This document shows, piece after piece, positions 35,769-47,344 of a stretch of DNA of 64,000 bases. A model generated the notes under the pieces. The model worked only from the letters and a program-made list of their open reading frames with translations. It did not search any database and was not told the origin of the DNA. How positions within the stretch are numbered: the stretch's first letter is position 1; every line of letters starts with the position of its first letter. The position numbers were made by a program, and so were the translations under genes. The DNA is from Anaeramoeba flamelloides (Eukaryota > Metamonada > Anaeramoebidae): contig JANTQA010000032.1 of assembly GCA_027625915.1 (NCBI GenBank), positions 14,214,001 through 14,278,000 on the forward strand, in the 5' to 3' direction.

Positions 35769-37862
35769 TTAGAATTGCATTATTAAAGGATCCAAAAAAG
35801 AAGAATCCGTTTGGCTATTTAACAATAATTCTTGGAATTGTGTATATAAATTTTTCAGGTTTTGAATTTCTGATTTGTCTCTATTAGCTACATCCAAAAC
35901 AGATTTATCTTGTACAATTGTTTTGGCACTATTGGTTGACATTTTTAAAATTGGCGCTTTAGCTTTGGTGAATAATTTAATACATTGAGCGTGCAATGGT
36001 ATTGAAAATTTGGCAACTTTCACTAAAAACTCATCTACGAAGACTGTCCACAGATCCTGTGAGATTGAATTTAAAGTGATCATCTTGTTAACGATTGAAT
36101 ATACAAAGGGCAATTCGTCAACAAGATTTTCTTTTAACTGTAAAAGCTTTTCGATAAAAATTTTGGGGAAATTCATATCATAATCTTGTGAAAACATCTT
36201 CCTTGCAATATAATATTCGGCAATGCTTCTTGCAATTTTGTTTTATTTGGTGAAATTTGAAATAAGCTCAGAATAGTCAGAAATGTTAATTTCAGATTCC
36301 TTTTGGTCGCTGAGAATTAAGTGAACGATTAACGGATAAAAGTTTTTTAATAGATCCGAGTCCTCTGGCGGGATGCTATATTGCTTCGTTTTAACAATTT
36401 CCCTGGCTACAAACCCCAATTGCAACAAGAAAGTTAAGCCCTTCAGGTTTTCATCATTGCTAGGTAGGATCGAGTTTTCAACGAGGTACTCTATTTGTGC
36501 AAACACAGAGCGGATTAGTGTCCATGTTGCAAACGGATCTCTTATTAGCATTGTCACATCCTCCAGGCTCTGGTTGTTGAGCAGACTCTTCGTGTGGAAC
36601 AAATTCTCTAAATTCTTAATGCGCTTGGTTGAGATGATCCCATCCTTAATACAGGCATCAAAAATCCAGGCGAGGTCATGGCACTCCTCATTGTTTATTA
36701 ATTCAGTGATTTGAAGATCATGAATAGCCATAACCAATTCAGATCGCAATGTGCAGAGCCCTATGTCACCTGTTTTGGAATAAAACAGCCGAACAACTTC
36801 AATGGTACTTTGGTATAAGGGTAAAGATGTCCCGATCAGGGTCAACAATTTTTGTAAAACAGGATTGGTTTCTCTTCGTTTCGAAGGCCTTAACTCGCTA
36901 GACATCATGTCTAATCTTAGATCACGTTGGCTTGTATCCAAAATAAATGACTGGAGTAGTGGATACACCTCATTATGAAAAGAGAGTTTGTTAATTTCCC
37001 AAATTTGACGCTTAATTTCAAAGGGACATTTCTTTATGTTTTTTTGTTTGTGTTGTTAAGATTTTTTTGTTTTTTACATTTTGTTGTTGTGTTGTATTAT
37101 TTTTTTTTTGAGACAAGGAACGAATAATTTCGAATGTTTTTGAGAAAAGATCGTTTGAAATAAAATAATGGTAGAACGTAAGATTAAACGAAGAGAAATG
37201 AAAGGGAGTAGTGGATCCTTTGATTTCTTAAAATAGGTATTTTTATGTTATTTGATTAAACTCAAATATTACAAGAAGCTGGTTATATGAGATTGTCTGA
37301 ATTAATGAAAGAAAATATACAAAAACACCAAACCAACCGTTAAATTTTTTTGTACATTTTTTATGTAAAATCAAAAAGTTGTTTTGACACTTTTTAAAGA
37401 ATAAACCCAACAATACATTCCCTTTTTCTTTGAATAATAAGATCTATTTAAAAGAAAATAATTATTATTTACCTCAGCAAGTTCCTTATTGGACTCCAGT
37501 TCCCGTAAGAATTTCATGGGAATTTTTTTTTGTGACTGCATTGTTTTGATAGGGATTGATTGTAATTCTTCAATGCCTATATATTTGAAAGTTTTTTCTA
37601 AAAGCACATCCAATTTTTCTTGGGAGAGGTTTGGAATTTTTGAAATAAGATCATTCTTCATTAAATTAAATAACTACTTGTGTGTTTCAAAATAAGAGAA
37701 ACCATGGAGACTTAAGAGTTGTAAAGCGGGATCTGATTTTTTTTCTTTTAAAGAATGACTTTTTTGAAAGTTTAAAATAGCCTTTCCTGGTTCTTCCTTT
37801 CTTAATTTTTCTGAGATTTCTTTGCCACCAATTAACCCAATTTTAAATTGTGGTGGCTCCAT
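35769..37862 (-). CDS. NELFB: NELF-B (COBRA1) homologue interrupted by two in-frame stop codons
   Basis: Exon 1 (37862-37473) and exon 2 (37031-35769) flank a 441-base intron (GTAAAT...ATAAAG, phase 0). Family landmarks run in order: ALQLLSLHGFSYFETHK, LDVLLEKTFKYI, then across the splice EIKRQIWEINKLSFHNEVYPLL, LRLDMMSSELRPSKRRE, TLRSELVMAIHDLQ, WIFDACIKDG, MLIRDPFATW, and a C-terminal helical region. NELF-B is the scaffold of the negative elongation factor that pauses RNA polymerase II. Two codons break the frame: TAG at 37674-37676 (after FETHK) and TAA at 36243-36245 (after SNFTK). In both cases homology continues in the same frame on the far side (LFNLMKNDL; ARSIAEYYIARK), with no frameshift in about 550 codons. 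It may be a young pseudogene, a recoded or edited gene, or contain base errors. Confidence 0.82.
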
Positions 37863-38071
37863 TAATAAAAGATTACTTTTGATTAAAGTTAAGGAAAAAT
37901 AAATGAAAAAATGATCTTTTTAGGGTTGAGTTACTTCACATAGATTTGATCCAACACAAGTTCGAATTGTACCTAAAAAAGGGTATTGTAAAATTGCACT
38001 TCTTTTGGTTGGCAAAAATTCAAATAACAAAACAAGGCAAAGTATCCCATTGGCAAAAAAACTCAATTATA

Positions 38072-38558
38072 GTAGGGAAAAAAATACCTGACATGAAAAA
38101 AATCCCTGACAAGATTTTTAATTGTGAGTAGTAGGAAAATTTTTGTCTAATTTCAATGAAATCCTTATTATAAATAACCAATTTTTTTATGAGATTAGTA
38201 ATAAACCTACCTAAAGTCCATCAAAGTAAGGTGTGTCTAGAATACTCGAGTAATTGTTTGATAGCCATATGTTGATCATCTTTTTTTGAAAAACAATCGA
38301 GTTTTATTGAGGTTTACTAGAGTTTGGAAAATGATAATTTTTCTTCTTTTTTTTTAATTGATTGAATGGTGTTTTGAACAAGTGTGATTTCATTAATCAT
38401 CATTCTAATAAGTGGGGGAGTTATAATTGAAAAAGTTCGATTCTTAAAAAAAGGAATTTGATTGTAAATAAATGAAATTACAAAATAATTTTACTAATAT
38501 TCACAATTCAAAATCTTCTCCGGGATTTTTTTCATTTCTGGTATTTTTTTAACTGCTC
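38072..38558. mobile_element. R4 element, copy 1
   Basis: About 55-base inverted repeats (AAAAAAATACCTGACATGAA left; the complement of the right end reads AAAAAAATACCAGAAATGAA) bound a 487-base non-coding element flanked by TA on both sides. A second copy lies at 60680-61165. The open frame at 37946-38131 overlaps this element and is not a gene. Confidence 0.85.
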
Positions 38559-38916
38559 TAACTCAAAAAAGTTTTAAAGAGGATCTAAAGGGAAAAAAAA
38601 ATTCTAAGAAGTCAAACAATCAACAAACTGATTTATTAATATTGATAAAAATTTAATTAGCAAACAAAAACAACACATATCTTATATTATATCATAAGAG
38701 GATTAAATTTCTTGAATTTTAAATACAATTGTTTTCTTTAAGTTAATGCTGTAGCTAACCCATATTATAACTATAACCCATTGTATAAATTTAACTCGTG
38801 TAAAAAATATTGGCTAACTTTAGAAATAAAAGAAATATATAAATAGGATGGAAGCAACATATAAACTGGAAATAGAGTTCTTTAAATTAAAATTTTAAAA
38901 AAGAATTATGAAGATA

Positions 38917-39488
38917 TGTCCTTAATAAAATTAAGCACTAGTTTTTTCTGATTAATATTTTTCGAAATTAAGTTTATAATTTAATTCAATAAACCACTGT
39001 GATAATTTTTTTTAGAATAAAAATACTCTCAACTTTTGAATATCGAAAATATTTTTTGAAATTAGTGTGCACTTTTTTATTTTTTTTTTGAAAAATTGGG
39101 GTTTAGAAAAGCTTGAAATCAAAGAATAAGTTAATATATTAAATTAGAATGCTTTTCCAGAGATTTTATCTTTTTAAATTACTTTTTTTTGTAATTTTAC
39201 CATTTGAAAATAAAAAAACATTTGAAGACCAAATTAGTGCCTTTTGTGAAAAGAAAATTCCCATAATTTAGAATTTGTTTTTTGTAAATGAGTTAAAACA
39301 AGATAGTGTATCTAAAAATATACATAATTTCAAGTGTGAATTTAATGATTTTGGCAAAAAATGTTTTCAAGAAAAAGTTAAATTGAAATTTAATTTATTT
39401 TTATTTTATCATTTAGTTTTTTTAATTGTAGTAATAGAAAGTGTTTAATCAGTTTTCCATTTTTAGTGTTTTTTGGGTCGTAGGGACA
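38917..39488. mobile_element. R5 element, copy 1 (TGTCC...GGACA, TA flanks)
   Basis: This is a 572-base element nearly identical to 61813-62386, with very short terminal repeats TGTCC/GGACA and exact TA dinucleotides outside both ends. It contains TTTTTTGGGTCGTAGGGACA at the right end. Non-coding. Confidence 0.85.
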
Positions 39489-41170
39489 TATTAAAAGATT
39501 AAATTGAAATTTTTGAGAAAATAAGTTCCAATAAAAAGACATCAATTTTTACATTATTATAACATGCTTTTAATATCCTTAGACAATTAACGACTTTCAA
39601 AGTATATATTAAAAACAATTTTATATTAAGTAAAGTAAACTTTCTATTACCCCTTATCGAAAAAAAATCAATAAAAAGTATTTTTCAACTTTCGAGGTAG
39701 AATAACGTTTTCAAGTCAATACTCCATGGAAATAATAATAGAGTTAAATAATTTTGAAATATAAAATTATATACTTTCAATCTGTAAACAACTTTCGAAT
39801 CAAGGTATATATATATATAGTATAAACTAGATTTCAAAAATTTTGACCCACTTTATAATGTTAACCGAAGTTGTTATGAAGGTTTATTCCAATATTCTTC
39901 TCGAAAAAATATTTTCAAATTTTTGGATCCGAATCATTTTTTCCAATTTTGTCAAATTTGAGTTTTGCTTTTTTAAATTTTTGTTTTTCCTTTTCTTTTT
40001 TTGTTCTTTTCACATTTTGTTTTTATTTTGCAAAAGATCACGTAGAAAAAAAAAAGATCTTCGAAAAGACAAATAATCACTAAGAAAATTGAGGCTATGT
40101 AATATCATTTAAAATGAATTTAATTATTAGTAAAAAATGTGTTTTTGAATTTTTTTAAGTGAAAGTTCAGTAATAAAAAAAATGTAATGCTCATTTCAAA
40201 AATTGTGACTCACTTTTTTTTAGTTTTTGGTTTTATTTTTTTTTAATTTATAAAATATTGAGTTTTTATAGCTATTGAATGATTTAAAAGCTAATTACAA
40301 TTCGGATTTAATTATTTGTTGTTCTTAAATACTAAAAGAGAATATTTTTTTTTTTCAATTTCTTATTTCATATCATTCATAATTTTTGAAATGGAATTTA
40401 GAACTAAAAGTATCTTAATGATATCTAATTGTTAATTATATCATTTCCAAGTATTATTTATATATTGTATAAAAAAGAAATACCTTTTATAAAATTATTT
40501 TAAGTTCAAAAACTTTTAATAATATTAAAAAAAAAATAAACAATTTCAACCAAGATTACATTTGTTTTCTGAATCGTGAATATCTAATTTAACGAAAAAT
40601 TCAAAACTTGTAATAAATTTTCTATTGTTTGTTGAATTTAAATTTATATATATATATATAATGAATTGTTTTAAATTTTTTCAATACTTTAATCCAAGTA
40701 AGATAATAGATGATTTGATTCGAGTGTTTAAAAATTTTAAGGGTGGTTCATGATATGAAAATAATCGTAAAAATGGGATTCTAGAATTAATTTAAATTAA
40801 TAATAAAAATCAAAAATAAAGTAAAAAATTATTAATATCAAAGATATTATTCACAATAGAAAAATTCATTTTTTATTTTATCATTAATTAATGATAAATT
40901 AAATTATGAATCTCTTTTCAGATTTCTAAATTTAAATTTAAAAATTAAAAAAAAAAAGAACAAAAAAAAAAACCTAATAGATAAAAATAAAAAATGAATA
41001 TACTAATTTTGCATACCATTTAATAAATAAATAAATTTTGATATTTGTTTTTTTTTTTTTAAAAAAAAAAAAAATAATAAAAATTAAAAAAAAATTATGT
41101 TGTATAAAGTTGTTAGGTGGCTTAATTATTTTCAATTAAAATATCACCACAATAACTTAATTTTGATTGT
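39489..41170. other. A+T-rich spacer
   Basis: I see no supportable gene. Short TA runs occur at about 39804-39818 and 40647-40661, and poly-A/T tracts near 41040-41100. A frame at 39843-40076 is phenylalanine-rich and probably chance. Confidence 0.45.
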
Positions 41171-44100
41171 TCAATTGAATGATTTTTTAGGTCTGCCTCT
41201 TCTTAGTGCATGACCGGTTTCCTTTTTGTGTTTTCTTAATAGCCAAGCTGTTGGGAATTTTTTACCACATTTTTTGCCGTTTATAAGAAAGGTGCATATG
41301 TATTCTTTCCCCTTTTCGGAAATCTGCTTAATTGTAAAAACGCCGTTTTCTTCCTTCGTTTTGACTTTTATTGAATTAAAATCGGGGTGGAAAACAATTA
41401 TATGCCGATGTAATTCCTTTTCGGTGAGCGCAACAAATTTGCAATCCGTTACTTGGCATGGCACGATATGATTTATATTTTTGATTAATGAGGGTAAATG
41501 GGTGTCCACATTGGGGTGTCCATTTCTTTGGGATGCCTGTACGAAGGTTTCATAATGGAAGGGTGTCTTCGATGGTGCAGGCACGAATGGCAGGTGGTGG
41601 TTATTTTTAAGAAAATTCCAAATGTTGGTTGACTTTATTGGGATTTCTTTACAATGCGCACATTTGCCACAATTTTTAAACGTGATCATATAATTACTGC
41701 GAGTTAAATGCTTTAGCAAAAACATAATTTCGTCATACAGTATTTTAAACTTGGGGAATTTTAATAAAACGTTGATCGAGCCATTTAAAAAGATTTTTAC
41801 AAATTCATAATCATTATAGGGTTCGTCTACCTTCTCGCAATAAATTGGGATAGATTCGACTGACTTTATTACGTCATTGTTACTCAGTGATTGATAAAAA
41901 TTCGATAATTTTTCATTTGCGTGATCAAAAATATCAATTTCGCGACTAATTTTTTCATGATTTGACAAATCATTATCCAAATAGGGTACCTTTTGCCCCT
42001 CCGTTTTAACCCCAGACAGCTCCAAATTTTGCAAATGCTTGGTAATTTCGCTCCATACTGTTGAGATGGGGTTATGAGTATAATCATCGCATGGCCCCGG
42101 TGCAAAGCATGCCAAATTTAGCAAATCCAATTTCAAATCCCTCCAAATTCTTCCCATATAAATAATTGCAAGGAAATTTCTTGGATTTAATTCGATGCAA
42201 TTAAAATCAGTAACCAAATTTACTACTTTCTTGTTTGGTTTGCTCATCAATACTTTATAGAGGTCATTTGTCATCGTCTGTGTGTTTGGTATGGAATACT
42301 TGCCCGACCTATTAAAAAGATTTAATTTCCCGTTGGTTGGCATTCTATAATGTAATCTTCCCAATTGGTCTCGGAAGGATTTTGAAGTCCCCTTTTCAAT
42401 ATTGTCCAATAACAAATAGCCATGCGAGATCAAATAATACCCAGGGTAGGGAAATCCCTCGGGCCGGTCGTTTTCTAATAAGGCGCTTATCCCAAAGGGC
42501 TTGCCAAGAATTTGGGTTCCAATATTGATGTTTTTTGGATATTTTTGGAAGCAAATTACTAAGGATTCTTTACGAAATTTCACAGACATTTCAAGTAGAT
42601 AATTTATTTGTGTCCTACAATAAAAATAATCAATGTGTTTATCATACCCCCTGAAAAAGGTTAACATTTTTAATTTGTGTTTTAGAAGCTCGTTTTTGTC
42701 ATTTTTATTTTTTTTTTTTTTTTTATAATTGCTTTTTACTTTTTCCTTATCCCTTACTCTTTTTCTTTTCCCCTTGGCTTCATTTCCCTTTTTATCTTGG
42801 TTGTCCTTTTCCTCGGTTGCCTTTTCCTTTTCCTTTTCCTTTTCCTTTTCCTTCTCCTTCTCCTTCTCTTTTTCATCCTCCTTCTCCTTCTCCTTCACGT
42901 TTCGCTTTAACCTTCCCTGTCCATTTTCTATTTTTATTAAATTTTCTTTTTCAATATCCATAAGATTTCCTTTTCCAATATTCATAAGATTTTTTTTTTT
43001 GTTATTGATATTATTGTTATTGTTATTGCTATTGCTATTGCTATTCATATTTTTATTAATATTTGTTTCCATTCCCAAATCGCTTTTGACAATTTTCTTT
43101 GAAATTTTTTCTTGTTCATCTTTTTGTTGAATTTCATTTTCTAATTTTATTCTTGGGATTATAGGATCAAAGGCACTTTCAATAATAAATTTTTGATATT
43201 TCCTTTCAGTTTTCTTTGAAAATTTTTCTAAACTTAATTTTTGATATTGGGTTCGAATCGAATCTTGGAATGATTGCTTAGTGTTGAGGTAAATATTTAA
43301 TAGAATATTCTTGACAACTGGATCGATATGGTAAATTGGTGATGGTTGTGAATATTCACAATCGTCAAATATTTGATTTAAATCATAGTCTCCAAAATCT
43401 GAAATGAAAAAACTGATTGCACCACAGCTTTGGATTTCTTTTTTTTTAATTTTTGGTTGATATCCATTTTGTTCTTTCAACCCAATCATTGATTCAAAAT
43501 CAAAATTGTAGATTTCCTCATATTCTTTCTCTAGTTCGCTTTCTAATTCATTTTCCATTTCCCTTATTGTTTCAATTACTGTTTCTTGATCGTTTTCTTC
43601 TTTTTCTTTTTTTTTTTCTCTTTCTTTTTTTTTTTCTCTTTGCTTTTCCTTTTCATTTTCCTTTTCCTTTTCTTTTTCTTTTTCTTTTTCTTTTTCTTTT
43701 TCTTTTTCTTTTTCTTTTTCTTTTTCTTTTTCTTTTTCTTTTTCTTTTTCTTTTTCTTTTTCTTTTTCTTTTTCGTTTTCATTTTCAGTTTCTTCTTCTT
43801 CTTCTTCTTCATAGTAATAAAAAGATTGGTTGTTTGAGAACTGTTTGTTAATTTTTGTTGGGGGTAATTTGGACAAATTTTGTTCTTCATCTTTTTGAAA
43901 TCTGCTTTTGAACTCAGATATCGGGATTTGGTTTAACTTTAGTAAATCTAAAAATAATGAAGACTGGCCGAAATGGTTTGTATTGACAAACACTTTAGAG
44001 TTGTCATTTTCAACAAGCACAACTGAAAAAAAATGTAACATTTGAACTTCAATTAGTTGCTTCATCATTTTTGGGAACTCGAACCGCTCTAAAATATGAT

Positions 44101-44653
44101 CTGAAGTTGCTAAATTTAGATTTTTCATGTCTCTCAATAATTGCAATAATTGATCCGTTACCAAGGGAAAAAATTCTTGTGCTTCGTTTATTGATCTGAT
44201 TAATTTATTTTCCAATTGCCAACAAAAAATGATGTTGTTACAAGACATGGAAATCGGCAAGTTTTGAACCAAGTTTTTGTTGTAATTATAATACAATTTA
44301 CCACAACTTTCTTGGAACGCACTTAGCGAAAAAATTAATTTTTCCAAATAAGTTTTGTTATTTTGGATTTCTTTCACAGTTAGCCTATTCATTTGCGTCA
44401 AGCACAAATCGACTTGATCTAAATTCGTTTTTGCTAATGACGTTTCTTGGCTCCACTTGTGTAATGGCAGTTGGGAGATAAACGCTTGGTAAAACCACCG
44501 ACACATGGGTATAAATGTATGGAGTGCTTTGTGGAAATTGGGCAGCGATAACAGGTATTGTCTTACCTTGATGTTTGTTACGATTGAGTTTAAAAAAAAT
44601 TCACTCGTGGGTGGCGCTAGTTTGTTGAACGCAAAGTGACTTTTGTGGTTCAT
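41171..44653 (-). CDS. Zinc-finger protein with a transposase-like (RNase H-fold, DDE-type) region; probably transposon-derived
   Basis: This is an intronless 1160-residue protein. Residues 1-245 are predicted helical and of ordinary composition. Two KE-repeat tracts follow: about 272-350, encoded by a TTTCTT hexamer array, and about 590-620. The region about 670-890 is the most protein-like. It contains FPYPGYYLISHGY, VVNLVTDF, ELNPRNFLAII and LACFAPGPC then HNPISTVWSEI. This recalls transposase-derived proteins of invertebrates in which 'TDgG', 'RTAP' and 'NP.ER' motifs mark a DDE catalytic core. The acidic residue expected after NP is serine here, so catalysis is probably lost. Downstream come CGKCAHCKE (about 994), two C2H2 fingers (CQVTDC..HRHIIVFH; CTFLINGKKC..HKKETGH, about 1060-1147) and an AT-hook RRGRPKK at the end. 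A DNA-binding role is likely. The family name is uncertain. TGA stop. Confidence 0.72.
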   Translation of the reverse strand: MNHKSHFAFNKLAPPTSEFFLNSIVTNIKVRQYLLSLPNFHKALHTFIPMCRWFYQAFISQLPLHKWSQETSLAKTNLDQVDLCLTQMNRLTVKEIQNNKTYLEKLIFSLSAFQESCGKLYYNYNKNLVQNLPISMSCNNIIFCWQLENKLIRSINEAQEFFPLVTDQLLQLLRDMKNLNLATSDHILERFEFPKMMKQLIEVQMLHFFSVVLVENDNSKVFVNTNHFGQSSLFLDLLKLNQIPISEFKSRFQKDEEQNLSKLPPTKINKQFSNNQSFYYYEEEEEEETENENEKEKEKEKEKEKEKEKEKEKEKEKEKEKEKEKEKEKEKENEKEKQREKKKEREKKKEKEENDQETVIETIREMENELESELEKEYEEIYNFDFESMIGLKEQNGYQPKIKKKEIQSCGAISFFISDFGDYDLNQIFDDCEYSQPSPIYHIDPVVKNILLNIYLNTKQSFQDSIRTQYQKLSLEKFSKKTERKYQKFIIESAFDPIIPRIKLENEIQQKDEQEKISKKIVKSDLGMETNINKNMNSNSNSNNNNNNINNKKKNLMNIGKGNLMDIEKENLIKIENGQGRLKRNVKEKEKEDEKEKEKEKEKEKEKEKEKATEEKDNQDKKGNEAKGKRKRVRDKEKVKSNYKKKKKNKNDKNELLKHKLKMLTFFRGYDKHIDYFYCRTQINYLLEMSVKFRKESLVICFQKYPKNINIGTQILGKPFGISALLENDRPEGFPYPGYYLISHGYLLLDNIEKGTSKSFRDQLGRLHYRMPTNGKLNLFNRSGKYSIPNTQTMTNDLYKVLMSKPNKKVVNLVTDFNCIELNPRNFLAIIYMGRIWRDLKLDLLNLACFAPGPCDDYTHNPISTVWSEITKHLQNLELSGVKTEGQKVPYLDNDLSNHEKISREIDIFDHANEKLSNFYQSLSNNDVIKSVESIPIYCEKVDEPYNDYEFVKIFLNGSINVLLKFPKFKILYDEIMFLLKHLTRSNYMITFKNCGKCAHCKEIPIKSTNIWNFLKNNHHLPFVPAPSKTPFHYETFVQASQRNGHPNVDTHLPSLIKNINHIVPCQVTDCKFVALTEKELHRHIIVFHPDFNSIKVKTKEENGVFTIKQISEKGKEYICTFLINGKKCGKKFPTAWLLRKHKKETGHALRRGRPKKSFN

Positions 44654-47344
44654 TATTTTGAGGCAAGACTATTTTTTGTTTTTGTTGTTGAAATTATTTT
44701 GAGTCGCAAAAACAAAAAAGTTAGTTTCAAAAAAATGAATACCTTCCACTTGGAAATCGAACCCGTATTATTGGAAACATTTGTCTTCTTTCAATAGTTT
44801 AATTGTGGTGTATTCATTTCTCAAAATACTATTAACTTACTGAGACTCGATCTTTCTGTGGAAACTTTTTTATTCTGTTTCATTCCGAAAAATTCGATTA
44901 ATCGAAGACAAACAGTTTCAAACAAATGTGTCTAATTGTTGTTTAATAATGTGTGTCTTACTGGCTTTCGTCTTTTGTTAAGGAGTTCTGTTTATTTAAC
45001 TAGTCTCACAGCCAAAAGGAAGAAATGTCTCACTTTGTTAAAAGTTTTTTGAAATTTGAAAAAACCACTTTTATTAAAGCGAAAATGATTTAAAAATTAT
45101 TGAACTAAAGTCAAAATTTTCCAAATAAAAAACAGTTAATAAATCGTTTTAACTCTTTGGAAGATCGATTTTCAGGGTATTTTTCAATTTTTTCAAAAAA
45201 TTGTCATTCAAAGCTATTCTGTTACTGTTATTTATTGTTTTTTTAAAATAAAATGGAAAAGAAAAAACACAAATTAAAAATTCCTACCTTTTCAAAATCT
45301 GTTAAATTATCTTTTTCTTTTCCAAAACATATTCTCTCTTTTTTGAAAAATCTCCCTTAAAGGTAACAATAACCCAAAAAATCGTTAACTCCCTTGTTTT
45401 AAATTCACGTTCTAAACAAAATAGTAAAGCAATTGTGTTTGCTCAGAAGTGAAATTAAACTAGAAAGTTTATTAATTTTGGTTTATGATTTTGTTAAAAA
45501 ACTGTGAATTAAAAGTTTTTTACAATGCTAACGAAAGTACTTAACTCTCGAACTTGTCAATTTGATTTAATATTTTCGAAAAGTTGGTTACGGAAGTTTT
45601 TCAAGGAAATGTATAAAAAAGTTTGCTTTTTTTCAATTGCCATAAAACAAGCAGGACAAATAAAAATTTAATGAAAACAAACAACTACACGTGAGTTACG
45701 TATTGGTTTTCTGGGCTTATGAGAACATTATTAGAAAAAGACTGAATGTAAGTTCTTTTTTCAAAGTTTAGTTATGTTGTTTATTTTGAAGGGTTTTTTT
45801 TCTTCGTATAATTCTTCACAAATGAATAAGATTTAGTAAAACACTGTTGAAAAGGGAAAAGTGTGAATAGGTATCTATCTTTGGTCATTAGAAAAAAAGA
45901 GATGCTCTTTTTCTTTTTTTGAATTTTATAAAATTCACATATTTTTATGAGCAGAAACTGAGAGTAAAAAAATATTCAAAAAAGGGATCAAAATTATCAA
46001 GTTTATTTCGACAAAAGTCAAGAGCTTAACTCCCAACTTAACCTGTTTAAAACTTCTGTAGAATTTGAAAAAAAAAGATCTTGCTACAAAAATTTATTTT
46101 AAACGTAAATTACTCAGATCTAAAGCTCATTTCCAAATTCTTTTTAATTTATTATTTTGTAGGTTTAATTTTAAATTGTGTCAGAGAGAGAAACTATTCT
46201 GCGATCTAAAGAAGAAAAATCAGAAAAAGATAAAAGAAATATTTTTGTTTTCATTATTATTTTGACAAAAGGATTTCTTTTTTTGGCTTGTGCAGAAAAG
46301 AACACCAACACCCCCAATCATTTAACTTTTCTTGTTTTTTCAAATATTATTAAAAATAAAATTCCATAAACACCGGGTCCACTGTATTTTTTAAAAAAAG
46401 AATTAAACTGAGAAATTTTAATTTTTCACAAAAAAATAAATAATTTATGAAATAAACAACTACATTTCTTATCGAAAACTTCCCCAATTCAAGATAAAAA
46501 AAATCTACAAAGAGTTTTCATCAACTCAGTTAAATTTGTCCACTGAGAATTTCTTCTACAAAACAATAACTACATTTTCACAATTTTTACTTTCAACAAT
46601 CATTCCAAAATTTTATTTTAGTGTTTGATTTCAATTTTTTTGGATTTCCATTTCAAATCTATAAAAACAAAACAATTTACCCCACTGTTCTAAATATTTT
46701 TTATAGTTACTTTTTAATGTTTGAAAGGTTTTCAAAACTGAACTTGTACTTGAAAATACTTGCAATTCATTTTTTTTTTCCCAATGTGGTATTTTTGACT
46801 AGCCAAATCCTTATTTTGCTAGTTAATTTCTTCAACATGGAAATTCTTATTGATAAATGAATATAAAATACTGTAATACCAAAACACCCCCCCCCCAACG
46901 TAGAAAGGTAGTCCTAAACATAAAAGTTTAGAAAAAAAACAAACAAATTTCTCATAAAGAAGAAGCCATTTAAAAAGTTCTTTATAAAAAACCAAAATCT
47001 AAAGTGTCACTTTTCCAAAATTTTTTCTAGAAATATTATACTCTTACTAATCAACCAGTTTTATTGGTAATACTAAATTTTACATTCACTTCTTTAATTT
47101 TTATTAATTTTGTACTAAATGATCTAAATATTAGCCAATTCTTTAAAAAATTGATCATATAATTATATACCACAGGCTAAATAGTGTACACTCAATAGTC
47201 ACAGATAAGATAGAAAATAATCAAAATAACACACAAAAAACTATCTGTCATAATAAAACACCTTCTTTTTTTTTTTAACTTACTATTTCGGAAAAAAAGT
47301 GAAACTGGAAAAAAGGTTAAAAAAAGTTTTTAATTAAGAACATA
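44654..47344. other. Intergenic region with coding-like islands
   Basis: A plus-strand ATG frame at 44734-44938 (MNTFHLEIEPVLLETF...) stays open except for one TAG at 44794-44796. Removal of a 33-base GTATTA...CAATAG segment would also bridge the stop. Another short frame follows at about 45013-45090 (EEMSHFVKSFLKFEK). I recognise neither. The rest, including frames at 46065-46369 and 46621-46860, is A+T-rich and biased. A run of nine C bases lies at about 46887-46897. Confidence 0.35.

Noticed and set aside
35769-37862. Genome-wide reassignment of TAA/TAG to glutamine
   Set aside because: The ataxin-2 homologue encodes a very large number of glutamines with only CAA/CAG, and aladin, COMMD7, the Rab and RanBP1 end at TAA where homology ends.
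37946-38131. 61-codon plus-strand frame
   Set aside because: It overlaps the terminus of an R4 element; no motif.
43576-43890. Long lysine-only and phenylalanine-only frames over the hexamer array
   Set aside because: They are frame shadows of the TTTCTT array inside the 1160-residue protein.
44750-44780. tRNA T-arm-like motif (complement reads GGGTTCGATT)
   Set aside because: The flanking bases do not form a T stem and no acceptor or anticodon arm is present. No tRNA or rRNA was recognised anywhere in the window.
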